Assembly: GCA_024919175.1 (NCBI GenBank)
Contig: CP103804.1
Location: 2,542,001 to 2,606,000 of the forward strand
Length of the DNA: 64,000 bases
Direction: 5' to 3'
Source of the DNA: Clostridioides difficile
Lineage (GTDB): Bacteria; Bacillota; Clostridia; Peptostreptococcales; Peptostreptococcaceae
Under the pieces are notes generated by a model, which was given only the letters and a program-made list of their open reading frames with translations, made no database searches and was not told where the DNA came from. Position numbers and translations under genes: made by a program. Shown here one piece after another: positions 38,016-46,463 of the stretch. How positions within the stretch are numbered: position 1 is the first letter of the stretch; each line of letters opens with the position of its first letter.

Positions 38016-38181
38016 TTTTATCCCCTACCTTATAATTTATTTATCTCTAATTTATACGTACAAGTTACTAAGAAAATACGTAAATAAACAAAATATTTAT
38101 ATTATATTTATGAAAAATGGTACAAATGGGTTGTAATGTTAATAACATAATATATACGAGCTAAAAGTTATAGGGGGTGGC

Positions 38182-38784
38182 ATGATGAATGACAACATAG
38201 TAGAAGTTAAAAATATCAATATGAACTTCTACACTAAGGAAGGCGAGCTTGAAGTATTAAAGGATGTCAATTTTAATTTAAAAGAAGGCGAAATACTAAC
38301 ATTACTCGGACCTTCTGGAAGCGGAAAATCTACAATCTTAAATATTCTTACTAATCTTTTAAAACCAACTAGTGGTGATGTAAAGATTACTGGAAATATT
38401 GGATATATGTTTCAAAAAGATAATTTGCTTGAATGGAGAAATATAATGGATAATATAACTATTGGTTTGGAAATTCAAGGAAAAAAAGATAAAAAATCTT
38501 TAGATAGAGTTGAAGAGCTTTTAAAGACTTATGGACTATGGGATTTTAGAAATATGTACCCTAAAGAATTATCTGGTGGTATGAGACAAAGAGTTGCTCT
38601 TATTAGAACACTTTCTGTAAATCCAGATGTTTTACTTTTAGATGAACCTTTTTCAGCTCTTGACTATCAAACTAGATTGTTGGTTTGTGATGATGTTTAT
38701 AGTATTATAAAAAATGAAAATAAGTCTACTATTTTAGTTACGCATGATATTGGTGATGCGCTTTCTATAAAAGTGCAACTTTAG
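38182..38784 (+). pseudogene. ABC importer ATPase, 5' part, split by mobile element
   Basis: This nitrate/sulfonate/taurine-type (SsuB/TauB) ATPase fragment keeps Walker A GPSGSGKS, Q loop FQKDNLLEW, signature LSGGM, Walker B VLLLDEPFSALD and H loop VTHDIG. Native sequence stops at the GA core (38755-38756); the frame then reads nine element-derived residues (DALSIKVQL) to a stop, giving 200 aa. Joining 38182-38756 to 43128-43308 restores a 251-aa protein in frame (THDIGEAISISDKV). Because all nucleotide motifs remain, the short form might keep some ATPase activity. AGGGGG precedes the ATG. Confidence 0.9.
38755..38779 (+). other. attL: GA core and left element arm
   Basis: The GA core is followed by the arm TGCGCTTTC...AAGTGCAAC. 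Read outward from the core it matches the inverted right arm at 15 of 23 positions, and at 12 of the outer 15, with AAGTGC shared exactly. Confidence 0.8.
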
Positions 38785-38811
38785 AACTATATCAAAATCT
38801 ACACAAATCAC

Positions 38812-38925
38812 TTACCTAATATGAGCATTATCTATTTGAGATAAAATCTTTTTAAATCCACTTATCCTATCATTTAAAACTTTACTAGATAAATTAAAAG
38901 AGTACTTCACATAAGCTATTTTCAT
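38812..38925 (-). CDS. Small ORF of 37 aa at left end of element
   Basis: Reads MKIAYVKYSFNLSSK and ends SQIDNAHIR. TAGGAA lies shortly before the ATG. The first residues resemble the start of a serine recombinase but no catalytic serine context is present. It could be a remnant or a real small protein. Confidence 0.3.
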   Translation of the reverse strand: MKIAYVKYSFNLSSKVLNDRISGFKKILSQIDNAHIR

Positions 38926-38937
38926 AAGGTTCCTATA

Positions 38938-38966
38938 TTGACAGTTTTGCAATAAAGTTATAATAT
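38938..38966 (+). promoter_or_regulatory. prfC promoter
   Basis: TTGACA, a 17-bp spacer and TAATAT form a near-consensus promoter inside the element, leaving a leader of about 110 bases before prfC. Confidence 0.75.
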
Positions 38967-39081
38967 TAATAGGATTGTAGTTATTTATAGTATATAGAAA
39001 ACTATGCTCATTTTAAAACTATTAATAAATATAATTTTTTATATTTGAATAATGTAAAATTAAAATAAAGGATGATAAAAA

Positions 39082-40680
39082 ATGACAGAACAAAATTTAA
39101 GTTTGATTAATGAAGTTAAAAGAAGAAGAACCTTTGCAATCATTTCCCATCCCGATGCAGGAAAAACTACATTAACTGAAAAGTTTCTATTATATGGTGG
39201 TGCCATTCGTGAAGCAGGATCGGTTAAATCAAGAAGATCTCAAAAACATGCAGTATCTGACTGGATGGAAATTGAAAAACAAAGAGGTATATCTGTTGCA
39301 TCAAGTGTTCTTCAATTTGAATATAATAATTTTTGTATAAATATTCTTGACACTCCAGGACATCAAGATTTCAGTGAGGACACTTATAGAACCCTTATGG
39401 CAGCAGACTGTGCAGTAATGGTTATTGACTCTGCTAAAGGTGTAGAGGATCAGACAAAGAAATTATTTCAAGTTTGTAAAATGAGAGGAATACCAATTTT
39501 CACTTTTATAAATAAAATGGACCGTCAAGGAAAGGATCCCTTTGAACTACTTGAAGATATTGAAAATGTTTTAGGAATTCGCTCTTGCCCAGTAAACTGG
39601 CCAATTGGTTCTGGTAAAGAGTTCAAAGGAGTGTTTAACCGTCATAAAAATCAAGTTGAACTATTTGATGATGGTAATCATGGACAATCTATTGCGAAAT
39701 CTACAACTGGAGATATATCTGATGAAAGATTTAATGTTTTACTAGGTGATGCTCTTCATGAAAAACTACTAGAGGATATTGAACTTTTAGATATTGCTGG
39801 AGATAATTTTAACTTAGATGGAGTACTAAATGGTGAACTAACACCTGTGTTCTTTGGAAGCGCCCTTACTAACTTTGGTGTAGAACCATTTTTAGAATCG
39901 TTCCTAGAAATAACACCTCCACCAAATCCTCGTAGTAGTAATTTAGGTGACATTGACCCTAATTCTAATAGCTTCTCAGGATTTATATTTAAAATTCAAG
40001 CTAATATGGATAAATCTCATAGAGATAGAATTGCATTTTTAAGAATTTGCTCTGGTAAATTTGAAAAAGGTATGACAGTAACTCATGTACAAAGAAATAA
40101 AAAGGTTAAACTTTCACAACCTCAACAGTTTGTAGCACAAGACCGTGTTATAATAGACTCAGCTTATCCAGGGGACATTATAGGGATACATGATCCAGGA
40201 ATCTTTAATATTGGTGATACATTAAGTGAAAAACAATCAAATTTACAGTACACTGGCATACCACAATTTGCTCCAGAACATTTTGTAAGAGTATCTACAA
40301 AGAATGCTCTTAAAAGAAAACAGTTCTTAAAAGGTCTTACACAATTATCAGAAGAAGGTGCTATACAGATATACAAGCAACCTAATTTTGGTATGGAAGA
40401 ACTTATTGTAGGTGTAGTTGGAGTTCTTCAATTTGAAGTTTTAGAATATCGTCTAAAACAAGAATATGGTGTTGATATGATAATGAACACACTACCTTAT
40501 CGTCATATACGTTGGATTGAACCTGATACTTTCAAATCAGATAAGCTTTCAATACCAATGGACACAATACTAGTTGAAGATAAAAATAGCAATCCAGTAT
40601 TTTTATTTCAAAATGAATGGTCTATTAGACATCTAATTGAGAGAAATGAAAATTTAGTTTTAAGAGAAACTTCTTTATAA
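39082..40680 (+). CDS. prfC: Peptide chain release factor 3 (RF3 GTPase)
   Basis: RF3 is the ribosomal GTPase that recycles RF1/RF2 after peptide release. The 532-aa protein has the GTPase motifs SHPDAGKTT (G1), RGISV (G2), DTPGHQDF (G3) and NKMD (G4), plus RF3-specific EAGSVKSRRSQKHAVSDWM and domains II-III (to EYGVDMIMNTLPYRHIRW). It looks full length and intact. It is the only cargo gene of clear function on this element and has its own promoter. Whether the host has another prfC copy cannot be seen here. Confidence 0.95.
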   Translation: MTEQNLSLINEVKRRRTFAIISHPDAGKTTLTEKFLLYGGAIREAGSVKSRRSQKHAVSDWMEIEKQRGISVASSVLQFEYNNFCINILDTPGHQDFSEDTYRTLMAADCAVMVIDSAKGVEDQTKKLFQVCKMRGIPIFTFINKMDRQGKDPFELLEDIENVLGIRSCPVNWPIGSGKEFKGVFNRHKNQVELFDDGNHGQSIAKSTTGDISDERFNVLLGDALHEKLLEDIELLDIAGDNFNLDGVLNGELTPVFFGSALTNFGVEPFLESFLEITPPPNPRSSNLGDIDPNSNSFSGFIFKIQANMDKSHRDRIAFLRICSGKFEKGMTVTHVQRNKKVKLSQPQQFVAQDRVIIDSAYPGDIIGIHDPGIFNIGDTLSEKQSNLQYTGIPQFAPEHFVRVSTKNALKRKQFLKGLTQLSEEGAIQIYKQPNFGMEELIVGVVGVLQFEVLEYRLKQEYGVDMIMNTLPYRHIRWIEPDTFKSDKLSIPMDTILVEDKNSNPVFLFQNEWSIRHLIERNENLVLRETSL

Positions 40681-40734
40681 AAAATAAATGTTACTCTCCC
40701 TACGTCTATGTTTAAACGTATGGAGGGTATTATA

Positions 40735-40949
40735 TCATCAGAGCAATTTCTAACTTTCTTACCTGCTTGTAAGCCAAATTCACCAGCTACAAAGTTCTCT
40801 AATTTATTTCCTACTTCTATTTATTCCTGATTTTCTTTTTATAACCACTCCTCTCTTATCATGCCATTAGTTTCATAAACTATATGTGCATCCAAATATT
40901 TTATCATTTGTTTTTTTATCTATATCATATGTATCCCTTATCAAAAATT
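40735..40949 (-). pseudogene. Degraded coding remnant
   Basis: Minus-strand fragments in different frames look protein-like (RDTYDIDKKTNDKIFG; MIKYLDAHIVYETNGM; ENFVAGEFGLQAGKKV) but are broken by stops and frame changes. No family was identified. Confidence 0.3.
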
Positions 40950-41126
40950 TTAAGCTTTAGCTTCACCTTTTTCTAAGTCTTCTTCTAGTATCTTAAAGGC
41001 GTTATCTAAAACTTCTTCAGAATACTTTTTTCCTAATGCATTTACAAACCATTTAGCTTTAGCTGCTTCTATTTTTTTTAATGCCACTGAATCTGTAGGA
41101 AAAATCTCAACAACTTTTATATCCAT
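40950..41126 (-). CDS. 58-aa protein on the element, possible directionality factor
   Basis: A small charged, helical protein (MDIKVVEIFPTDSVALKK, ending EEDLEKGEAKA) with an excellent AGGAGGG ribosome site 8 bases before the ATG. It is divergent from the recombinase gene. Excision of such elements usually needs a recombination directionality factor and this is the best candidate by size, position and ribosome site. No sequence family was recognised, so the role is inference. Confidence 0.6.
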   Translation of the reverse strand: MDIKVVEIFPTDSVALKKIEAAKAKWFVNALGKKYSEEVLDNAFKILEEDLEKGEAKA

Positions 41127-41191
41127 ATATAAGCCCTCCTATTCCTTAATTGAGTTATTATATTAATCTATGAGGTTATAGACTTGTCTTG

Positions 41192-41296
41192 ACACAACTA
41201 ATTAATACTCAAATATATGATATAGCAAGAGAAGAATGTGTTTCTGGAAAATCATTTAGCAATTTAATTATATTAACTTTAGATGTGATGCAATAA
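41192..41296 (+). pseudogene. Ribbon-helix-helix-like remnant
   Basis: A 35-codon frame with no ATG and no ribosome site reads IYDIAREECVSGKSFSNLII. This resembles the second half of an Arc/CopG ribbon-helix-helix repressor. Probably a decayed regulator. Confidence 0.3.
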
Positions 41297-41504
41297 AAAC
41301 ATATTATTAACATTTAATATATTCTTTGCATCATATATTTATATATAAGTAAATAATAAAACACTATTAATACCTATACATATTGAAAATGCTATTCTAA
41401 AGATTATTCTCATAAATACATCTACTCCTTTGTGAGATGAAATCAATCACCAGAATATTACTTATTCAAATCAATTTATACTAAAGTTTAAGGAGGTTAA
41501 ATTT

Positions 41505-43148
41505 ATGAAGGCTGCAATTTATTCAAGAAAATCAAAGTTTACTGGTAAAGGTGAATCTATAGAAAATCAAATACAACTATGTATGGACTATGCTAAGTCG
41601 GTTGGTATAAAAGATTTTTTAATATATGAAGATGAAGGCTTTAGTGGTGGTAATATAGATAGACCTCAATTTAAGAAAATGATGCAAGATGCGAAAACAA
41701 AAAAATTTGATTGTCTTGTGTGCTATAGATTAGACAGAATATCAAGAAATGTATCTGACTTCTCTACTTTAATAGAAAAACTAAATAAATTAGATATATC
41801 TTTTATATCTATCAAAGAACAATTTGATACTTCTACTCCAATGGGAAGAGCTATGATGTTTATATCTAGTGTATTTGCACAGCTTGAAAGAGAAACAATC
41901 GCTGAACGTATAAAAGATAATATGTATGAGCTTGCTCGTACTGGGAGATGGTTAGGTGGTAAAACTCCTCATGGATTTAGCAGTAAAAAGATTAAATACC
42001 TAGATGAAAATCTAAAAGAAAGAAGTATGTATCAATTAGAAGTTAGTGATGATGAAATGGAAGTTGTTAAAATAGTTTATGCTAAGTATCTAGAACTTAG
42101 ATCTCTATCTCAATTATACAAATATGTTTATCACAATGGAATAAAAGGTCCTCGTGGTGGTAAGTTTGACCCTAGTTCATTATCTAGAATACTTAGAAGT
42201 CCAGCTTATGTGAAAGCTAATGATGTTGTTGTAGAATATCTTAGAAATAACAATATGGATGTCATTGGTACTCCTGATAACGAATGTGGAATACTTACTT
42301 ATGCTAAGAATACATCTACACCTATAGCAGCTATTGCTAAACATAAAGGAATTATAGATTCTACTACTTGGATTGAAGTTCAAGACTTACTTGATGCTAA
42401 TCGTGATAAAAGTCCAAGAACTGCTACTGGTAAAGTTGCTTTATTATCAGGGCTTTTAAAATGTTCTAAGTGTGGTTCTAATATGAGAATTACTTATAAA
42501 GGTAAACGAACTGATGAAGAATTAAAGTATTATTATGTATGTGGTACTAAAAAGAATCTTGGTGTTGATGCTTGTAATTGTAAAAATCTTAAGGGGCCTT
42601 TAGTTGAAGATATTGTTATTGAAAGAATTAAAAATTGCAATGTCAAATCTATTATAGATGCTTTTCATGAAAATAAGATTAAAGTTGATGATGCATCAAA
42701 TAGTGTTAAAAACGAGATTGATTTATTTAGGAATTCTATTAAGGCTAAGGAAAAGGTCATCAGAAATTTGGTTATGGAGCTTGCTAAAAATACTAGTAAT
42801 GTTGCTTCTGATTATATTATCTCTCAGATTGAAAGTTTAAATAGTGAAATTGAAGAATTAAATATTCGGGTTAGAAACTTGGAAGATAACAGTGTCGATA
42901 TTAAAAATGCTAGTGTTAATTTAGATATTGTTGTTAGTAATTTAAAAAAATTTAATGATATGGTTGATGATGCTAATTTAGATAATAAGAAGTTATTGAT
43001 ATCTACTATTGTTGACTCTATAGTTTGGGATAGTTCTAGAGGTACTCTTAGTATTGTTTATATGGGTGCTAATATGGATGACTTAATTTCGTTGTCTGAT
43101 AGGTCGCACTTCTGTAGTGATGGTAGAAGCAATAAGCATATCAGATAA
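41505..43148 (+). CDS. Large serine recombinase of the element
   Basis: This 547-aa recombinase has a resolvase-type catalytic domain (AAIYSRKS with nucleophile S10; YRLDRISRN), a recombinase domain (about 150-300), a zinc ribbon (LKCSKCGSNM and later cysteines, about 318-360) and a coiled-coil region (about 400-480). It should catalyse integration at a GA core. The frame crosses the right attachment site: residues after R541 (SNKHIR) are encoded by host DNA. In the circular form the frame would continue 20 codons into the left end instead (561 aa). AAGGAGG precedes the ATG. Confidence 0.93.
   Translation: MKAAIYSRKSKFTGKGESIENQIQLCMDYAKSVGIKDFLIYEDEGFSGGNIDRPQFKKMMQDAKTKKFDCLVCYRLDRISRNVSDFSTLIEKLNKLDISFISIKEQFDTSTPMGRAMMFISSVFAQLERETIAERIKDNMYELARTGRWLGGKTPHGFSSKKIKYLDENLKERSMYQLEVSDDEMEVVKIVYAKYLELRSLSQLYKYVYHNGIKGPRGGKFDPSSLSRILRSPAYVKANDVVVEYLRNNNMDVIGTPDNECGILTYAKNTSTPIAAIAKHKGIIDSTTWIEVQDLLDANRDKSPRTATGKVALLSGLLKCSKCGSNMRITYKGKRTDEELKYYYVCGTKKNLGVDACNCKNLKGPLVEDIVIERIKNCNVKSIIDAFHENKIKVDDASNSVKNEIDLFRNSIKAKEKVIRNLVMELAKNTSNVASDYIISQIESLNSEIEELNIRVRNLEDNSVDIKNASVNLDIVVSNLKKFNDMVDDANLDNKKLLISTIVDSIVWDSSRGTLSIVYMGANMDDLISLSDRSHFCSDGRSNKHIR
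43103..43127 (+). other. attR: right element arm and GA core
   Basis: GTCGCACTTCTG...GATGGTA followed by GA. Its reverse complement aligns with the left arm at the same distance from the core, as expected for the two half-sites of attP. Confidence 0.8.
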
Positions 43149-43308
43149 AGTTGCAATACTATCTAAAAGACCAGCTACTATAAAAAATATTTATGATATT
43201 GAACTTAATATGGATGGAACAAAAACGCCTCTCAAAACACGTAAAGTTCCCGATTTTCAAAAGTATTTCGACATCTTATGGAAGGAGCTAGATACACATG
43301 AGGCTTAA
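43126..43308 (+). pseudogene. ABC importer ATPase, 3' part
   Basis: This is the C-terminal part of the split ATPase (AISISDKVAILSKRPATIK to WKELDTHEA). It contains the region after the H loop typical of SsuB/TauB proteins. A GTG at 43117 could in principle start a 63-aa peptide but there is no ribosome site. It overlaps the permease start by 11 bases, as in an intact operon. Confidence 0.9.
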
Positions 43309-44098
43309 TAAAAGATCTGAAGGATATATAAACTATATTAAAGGTGTAAAAAGAGAAAAAAGAAATGTATTATTTTATCAACTATTAATTTTAATTGGTT
43401 TTATTATAATTTGGGAAATTTTAGCTGATTTAAATATTATAAATACTTTCCTATTCAGTAAACCAAGTGATATTTACAATTTGTTTATTCAATATGCATC
43501 TAGTGGCCAACTATTTAAACATATTGGAGTATCTGTATATGAAACAGTTCTTGGTCTTGTTATAGGAACTGTTTTAGGTATTTTAGTAGCAATTGCTCTT
43601 TGGTGGTCAGAAAAATTATCAAAAATACTAGACCCATTTTTGGTAGTTTTAAATGCTCTTCCTAAGACTGCTTTGGCTCCTATAATTATAGTTTGGGTTG
43701 GTGCTGGAATAGAAGGAATTGTAGTAACAGCTGTAACTATTTCCGTTGTTGTTACTATACTTTCAGCCTATAATTACTTTATAAATATAGATGAAGAAAA
43801 AATTAAGATGTTAAAGAGTTTTGGAGCTAGCAAATCACAAATCCTATTTAAACTTATACTACCTGCAAATACAGGAAATTTAATAAACTTAACTAAGATT
43901 AATATTGGCATGGCTTGGGTAGGTGTTATAGTAGGAGAATTTTTAGTATCAAGATATGGAATAGGATACTTGATAGTTTATGGCAGTCAAGTATTTAAGT
44001 TAGATTTAGTAATGATGGGTGTATTTGTATTAGCTGTTTGTGCATGGGCAATGTATGCTATAGTTAACATTATTGAAAAAATATATAATTCTAGATAA
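43298..44098 (+). CDS. ABC importer permease (SsuC/TauC type)
   Basis: This 266-aa inner membrane permease has about six segments and the EAA-type loop (MLKSFGASKSQILFKLILPA, about 175-195), followed by GMAWVGVIVGEFLVS, typical of nitrate/sulfonate/taurine and thiamine-precursor importers. Translation was coupled to the ATPase (11-base overlap). While the element is inserted its transcription depends on read-through or an element promoter. The binding protein is not adjacent; a truncated one lies at 56.4 kb. Confidence 0.88.
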   Translation: MRLNKRSEGYINYIKGVKREKRNVLFYQLLILIGFIIIWEILADLNIINTFLFSKPSDIYNLFIQYASSGQLFKHIGVSVYETVLGLVIGTVLGILVAIALWWSEKLSKILDPFLVVLNALPKTALAPIIIVWVGAGIEGIVVTAVTISVVVTILSAYNYFINIDEEKIKMLKSFGASKSQILFKLILPANTGNLINLTKINIGMAWVGVIVGEFLVSRYGIGYLIVYGSQVFKLDLVMMGVFVLAVCAWAMYAIVNIIEKIYNSR

Positions 44099-44212
44099 AT
44101 AAAAAATCTTATTTAGTAAGTTTAATCATTCTAGTATTTATTATAAGATAGTTTTCTAGAAATACTATAATTATACAATTAAGAAGTTATAAATATACAA
44201 CTTTAATATTTG

Positions 44213-44264
44213 AAACTGTAGGAATATTTGTGAGAAACATAAAACAAATTTACCTACAGTTTTT
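44213..44264 (+). terminator. Terminator after importer permease
   Basis: AAACTGTAGG pairs with CCTACAGTTT, followed by TT. Confidence 0.7.
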
Positions 44265-44271
44265 AGTGTAT

Positions 44272-44308
44272 AAAATCAGTAAAACAAGTTAGATTTTTAC
44301 TGATTTTA
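44272..44308. terminator. Second hairpin in tandem
   Basis: AAAATCAGTAAAA pairs with TTTTTACTGATTTT, 8 bp after the previous terminator. The remaining gap to 44646 holds no gene I can support. Confidence 0.6.
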
Positions 44309-44646
44309 TTACATAAAACCAACAGTACAATTCACCTTTCTATAATATCTGGAGATGTGTCATACAATCTTATTTTTTATTGAGTATATTATAAAGTAAT
44401 AGAACAATTAAAATGCCAATTATCCTATTTTGCAACTTACATAATTGTATATGAAAAATAAAAAATAATTACTATCAAATTCATAATTTTAAGGCTTAAT
44501 GCATATAATTATATGTCGGTTAAAGGCGTATGAAAATAAAAGGAATTCATAAGTTATATGTTGTATAGATATTGTAGGTGTAATATGTAAGAAATTTCAG
44601 CACTATTTATATTCTGTACAAAAAGATATTTGAAGGGAGATTGAAA

Positions 44647-44781
44647 ATGGGAATATTAGAAGGAGCTGCAATGATAAGAAAAATTGCAATTGAAATAGCT
44701 AAAGAAAAAGGTATTACAGAACAAAAGGCATGGCCTGAAGCTGTAAAAGAGTTTAAAGAAAAATATGAACTTGTATTATAA
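44647..44781 (+). CDS. 44-aa protein of unknown function
   Basis: A small ORF (MGILEGAAMIRKIAIEIAKE, ending EKYELVL) with a strong GAAGGGAG ribosome site and its own terminator, so it is probably expressed. It looks like one amphipathic helix followed by a charged helix. No family recognised. Confidence 0.6.
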   Translation: MGILEGAAMIRKIAIEIAKEKGITEQKAWPEAVKEFKEKYELVL

Positions 44782-44794
44782 ATTTTGATTATAA

Positions 44795-44828
44795 AAAACT
44801 GTCTTGATTTCATTGAGACAGTTTTCAT
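44795..44828 (+). terminator. Terminator after small ORF
   Basis: AAAACTGTCT pairs with AGACAGTTTT across a 12-base loop. Confidence 0.8.
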
Positions 44829-44993
44829 ATTTTATGATAAAAGTTTTATAAAAGAGTTTAATGAAATAGGATTTAGTTATTAAAAAATAATTTGAAATTT
44901 ATTTTATTTTTATATATAAAATAAATTTGTTTTTAATACTATTTTTAAGGTATAAATCTTATATATTAAATATAAGATTTGGAGGTATTTAGT

Positions 44994-45437
44994 TTGGAAA
45001 ATAAGCTTGAAAATAGATGTTCATGGCAAGAATATTTTATGAGATTGTGTGAGACAGTAGCTGAAAGAGGTACTTGTGACAGAGCTTATGTGGGAGCTAT
45101 CATTGTGAATTCAGAAAACAGAATCGTATCTACTGGATATAATGGTAGTATATCTGGAGATAATCACTGTAGTGAAATTGGTCATGAGATAAGGGATGGA
45201 CATTGTATCAGAACCATTCATGCCGAACAAAATGCCCTTTACTATTGTGCTAAAGAAGGCATCGCAGTTAAAGATTGTTCTATTTATGTAACTCATTTTC
45301 CTTGTTTAAATTGTACTAAGGCTATAATTCAATCTGGAATTAAACATATATACTATAAAACTGGATATAGGATGGATGAATATGCCTTGAGATTATTACA
45401 ATCAAGCAATGTGTTATATACAAAATTGCAATTTTAA
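44994..45437 (+). CDS. dCMP deaminase/ComEB-like cytidine deaminase
   Basis: This 147-aa zinc enzyme probably deaminates dCMP to dUMP for dTMP synthesis. The zinc site is complete: IHAEQNAL (HAE, catalytic glutamate) and PCLNC (PCxxC). GAIIVNSENRIVSTGYNGS is typical of the dCMP deaminase family. Start TTG 44994, 7-8 bases after GGAGG; a TTG at 44979 lies inside that site and is rejected. Single gene. Confidence 0.88.
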   Translation: MENKLENRCSWQEYFMRLCETVAERGTCDRAYVGAIIVNSENRIVSTGYNGSISGDNHCSEIGHEIRDGHCIRTIHAEQNALYYCAKEGIAVKDCSIYVTHFPCLNCTKAIIQSGIKHIYYKTGYRMDEYALRLLQSSNVLYTKLQF

Positions 45438-45570
45438 TACTTACTACCTATTATTCTATAATTTTACAAAAAATTTTATGTTATACAATTATAGCAGAAA
45501 AAGAAACAAAATTTTAAATTGTGCATATATTAAATAGAAGTTAAATTTAATCATAAAGGAGATGTATAAT

Positions 45571-46353
45571 TTGAAAGTAGTAGTAATACCAGGGCATACT
45601 TTAACTGGAAAAGGTACAGGAGCTGTTGGATATATAAATGAAAGTAAAGAAACAAGAATAATGAATGATTTAATAGTTAAATGGCTTAAATTAGGAGGGG
45701 CTACTGTTTATACAGGAAGAGTTGATGAATCAAAGAATCATCTAGCTGACCAATGTGCCATAGCAAATAAATATGAAGCTGATTTAGCTGTTCAGATTCA
45801 TTTTAATGCAAATATTACAACTTCAGTCCCAGAAGGTACAGAAACTATATATAAGTCCAATAATGGAAAAATATATGCAGAAAAAGTAAATGCTAAATTA
45901 GCTACAGTATTTAAAAATAGAGGTGCAAAATCTGATGTTAGAGGTCTTTATTGGCTTAATAATACCGACGCAATAGCAATACTAATAGAAGTATGTTTTG
46001 TAGATAGTAAAGCAGATACAGATTACTATGTTAATAATAAAGATAAAGTTGCAAAGTTAATAGCAGAAGGAATATTAAATAAATCTATATCAGATTCTCA
46101 AGGTGGGAATAAAGTCTATGAAAATGTAATAGTTTATAAAGGTGATGCAGATAAAGTAGCTGCTCAAATTTTATATTGGCAATTGAAAGACGCTGTAATA
46201 GTTGAGGCATCTAACTATAAAAAGGATCTAGGCAAAAAAGTTTATGTTATAGGTGGAGATGCTAATGACCTTGTAAAAGGTGATGTTGTAATAAATGGTA
46301 CTGATAGATATGAAACTGTAAAATTAGCTTTAAAGCAAATAGGCAAATTGTAG
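45571..46353 (+). CDS. Endolysin-like N-acetylmuramoyl-L-alanine amidase
   Basis: This 260-aa Amidase_3 enzyme cuts the amide bond between MurNAc and L-Ala in peptidoglycan. Zinc ligands are in VIPGHT (H9), NESKE (E24) and QIHFNAN; the catalytic glutamate is in AILIEVCFVD. The C-terminal domain (about 180-260, KVYVIGGDANDL and NGTDRYETV) resembles that of C. difficile phage endolysins and CWB2 modules. No signal peptide and no holin or phage genes are nearby. Start TTG 45571, 9 bases after AAAGGAG; the ATG at 45562 abuts that site and is rejected. Confidence 0.85.
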   Translation: MKVVVIPGHTLTGKGTGAVGYINESKETRIMNDLIVKWLKLGGATVYTGRVDESKNHLADQCAIANKYEADLAVQIHFNANITTSVPEGTETIYKSNNGKIYAEKVNAKLATVFKNRGAKSDVRGLYWLNNTDAIAILIEVCFVDSKADTDYYVNNKDKVAKLIAEGILNKSISDSQGGNKVYENVIVYKGDADKVAAQILYWQLKDAVIVEASNYKKDLGKKVYVIGGDANDLVKGDVVINGTDRYETVKLALKQIGKL

Positions 46354-46383
46354 AATAGATATTATTTTGTAAAAGTATAATAA

Positions 46384-46433
46384 AAAGATGTATCTACTTA
46401 TAATGTTTACCCATTAATAGATACATCTTTATT
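46384..46433. terminator. Bidirectional terminator
   Basis: AAAGATGTATCTA pairs exactly with TAGATACATCTTT between convergent genes. Confidence 0.8.
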
Positions 46434-46463
46434 TATTCATATTTTATAAAGTAATACATAGCA

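Larger units (their letters stand above)
38755..43127 (+). mobile_element. 4.37-kb serine-recombinase element carrying prfC
   Basis: The element lies between GA dinucleotides at 38755-38756 and 43126-43127. It carries prfC, small ORFs and a large serine recombinase at its right end. Evidence for the ends: the flanking ATPase gene closes perfectly in frame when the element is removed, and the inner end sequences form inverted arms centred exactly on GA. It has no transposase, conjugation or resistance genes. It resembles skin-like interruptions in that excision is scarless. Confidence 0.9.

Noticed and set aside
41336..41421. 24-aa hydrophobic peptide on the minus strand (MRIIFRIAFSIC...) as a type I toxin
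   Set aside because: Shorter than known C. difficile type I toxins, no basic tail, poor ribosome-site spacing, and no antitoxin RNA could be recognised.
38752..43122. Shared GTGATG at both junctions as a 6-bp recombination core
   Set aside because: Joining through GTGATG puts the two ATPase halves out of frame, whereas the GA core restores the frame and centres the inverted arms exactly.
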